This document shows positions 63,046-64,000 of a stretch of DNA of 64,000 nt, one piece after another. The translations under genes and the position numbers were made by a program. The notes beneath the pieces are model-generated. The model saw only the letters and a list, made by a program, of their open reading frames with translations. It had not been told where the DNA came from and did no database searches. Position 1 is the first letter of the stretch. The number at the start of each line of letters is the position of its first letter. The stretch comes from Agathobacter ruminis (GTDB taxonomy: Bacteria; Bacillota; Clostridia; Lachnospirales; Lachnospiraceae): contig NZ_PDYG01000014.1 in the NCBI RefSeq assembly GCF_002735305.1, positions 1 to 64,000 of the forward strand, written 5' to 3'.

Positions 63046-64000
63046 GGAATATGGTGGTTTTTTGCCGCTGGAACTAAATGATACGGGGGAGTATTTTGAC
63101 AATATACCTTCGGAATACATTTCGCGATATAATTCTGGAACTACTGCTTTAATTGCTGCGCTAAAAAGTATTTCGGCAAAAAGATTGTGGGCACCTTATT
63201 TTTACTGCCCACTTGTTTGGCAAATGCTACGTGAAAAGTTTACTGATGAATACGACATTGTGCCATATTATCTTGATGAGAATTTAATTCCAATGATTGA
63301 TTGCATATTAACAGAGGATGATGTGGTCATTGTTGTGAATTATTATGGCCTAATGGATAAGCGAATGCACGAATGGGTAGAAGGAAAAATGAATGTTATT
63401 ATAGATAATGCGCAGGCATTTTTCTGTGAGCCAGTTATCAAAGAGGGTATCTATAATATCTATTCATGTAGAAAGTTTGTTGGTGTAAGTGATGGGGCTT
63501 ATCTGATTGCTAAAGAACAAAAGCAACTGCAAGTAGAACCAGGATCTTCGATTGATTTGTTTGGCCCGGTTTATAAATCTGTTGAGTGTGGCACGAATGC
63601 AGTTTATCAGGAAAGTTTAAAATGCGGAGAATTGCTTTTTTCTGAAACTACAGGGATGTCAAAACTTACACAGGCTATTTTGAAAAATGCTAATTATCAA
63701 ATGATAATAGAAAAGCGTAAAAAAAATTTTAACTTACTTCATGAGGCTTTTCACAATGTCCAGAAGATTCCATGGAATATGTCAGATGGAGTGGGATACT
63801 GTTATCCACTACTTTTGAATGAAGATTATCGACGCAAGGTAATTGACAAGCAGATATATGTTCCTACTCTGTGGAAAGAGCTCATTGTTCCGGAATTTGA
63901 AGGAAGAGTAGAATTCCGCATGTCAAAGAACTGCTTGTGTTTACCAATAGATCAAAGATATGATGAAAATGATATGAACCATATTGTTGAGCTTGTAAAT
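63029..64000 (+). CDS. Aminotransferase-fold protein (DegT-like), 5' part only
   Basis: 324 codons are in the window; the gene runs past its end. SRYNSGTTALIAALK (32-46) corresponds to the phosphate loop, IDNAQA (125-130) to the conserved Asp/Gln pair, and YSCRKFVGVSDGAYL (145-159) to the PLP lysine region with Lys149. Sequence is distant from the wecE-type enzyme at 58047 and the usual HETKN motif is absent, so it may be a dehydratase or a non-catalytic relative. GACGAGAAATG gives a start with a weak ribosome site, overlapping the YfhO gene by 17 bp. Confidence 0.7.
   Translation, partial: MQETNKEYGGFLPLELNDTGEYFDNIPSEYISRYNSGTTALIAALKSISAKRLWAPYFYCPLVWQMLREKFTDEYDIVPYYLDENLIPMIDCILTEDDVVIVVNYYGLMDKRMHEWVEGKMNVIIDNAQAFFCEPVIKEGIYNIYSCRKFVGVSDGAYLIAKEQKQLQVEPGSSIDLFGPVYKSVECGTNAVYQESLKCGELLFSETTGMSKLTQAILKNANYQMIIEKRKKNFNLLHEAFHNVQKIPWNMSDGVGYCYPLLLNEDYRRKVIDKQIYVPTLWKELIVPEFEGRVEFRMSKNCLCLPIDQRYDENDMNHIVELVN

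Overview
The window looks like a chromosomal segment from a flagellated, Gram-positive anaerobe of the class Clostridia, most likely a Lachnospiraceae gut species (Roseburia/Butyrivibrio/Agathobacter type). The reasons are: a SCIFF ranthipeptide precursor with its radical SAM maturase, a fused SecDF, a comF–yvyF pair as in Bacillus/Clostridium flagellar loci, a sigma-D type promoter, the cdaA–cdaR pair, wall-polymer genes of the CDP-glycerol (Tag) type, strong AGGAGG ribosome binding sites and A+T-leaning sequence. The genus is an inference; nothing here fixes it. Every supported gene is on the + strand. I saw no tRNA, rRNA, CRISPR array, insertion sequence or phage gene.

Layout. (1) 0.2–26.9 kb is a conserved housekeeping backbone: surE, msrA, glpK behind an attenuator-like leader, comF, a yvyF-type flagellar-operon protein, an uncharacterised protein behind a sigma-D-like promoter, ispE, an FCD-type GntR regulator, a DUF1934 protein, a membrane-tethered trigger-factor-like lipoprotein, asnS, the SCIFF system (scfA–terminator–scfB–secDF), glyA, serS, a lone polysaccharide flippase, engB, a zinc/manganese-type ABC importer, two unknown membrane proteins, cdaA, cdaR and an HPr-like protein. 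(2) 26.9–35.8 kb is an exopolysaccharide block: two initiating sugar-phosphate transferases bracket three glycosyltransferases, a membrane-anchored beta-propeller-like protein and a Wzy-like polymerase. (3) 35.8–51.6 kb is visibly A+T-richer and encodes a teichoic-acid-like glycerol-phosphate polymer: a TagGH-type exporter, three CDP-glycerol glycerophosphotransferase-type enzymes (two fused to a GT4 glycosyltransferase), an FrhB-like iron–sulfur protein, a pyruvyltransferase-family fusion, tagD, a secreted beta-helix protein, gpsA and licD. (4) 51.6–56.0 kb holds two acyltransferase-3 proteins (one fused to a second large membrane module) and the remnant of a choloylglycine (bile salt) hydrolase gene. 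(5) 56.1–64.0 kb encodes a dTDP-4-amino-sugar route (rfbA, rfbB, a wecE-type transaminase), an ATP-grasp ligase, a YfhO-type membrane protein and a partial second aminotransferase-fold protein cut by the window end.

How the genes fit together: GpsA supplies glycerol-3-phosphate, TagD makes CDP-glycerol, the TagB/TagF-like enzymes use it, and the TagGH-like ABC transporter exports the product. LicD, the acyltransferases, the pyruvyltransferase-family protein and possibly an aminoacylated dTDP-amino sugar would decorate it. The most unusual points are the SCIFF–SecDF neighbourhood, the pyruvyltransferase fused to what looks like a cysteine-less FrhB-like domain, the two TagF–GT4 fusions, the beta-helix protein with a tandem 177-residue duplication, the amino-sugar/ATP-grasp pairing, and the bile salt hydrolase gene that has lost its middle. 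All functional calls rest on reading motifs by eye, without database searches.
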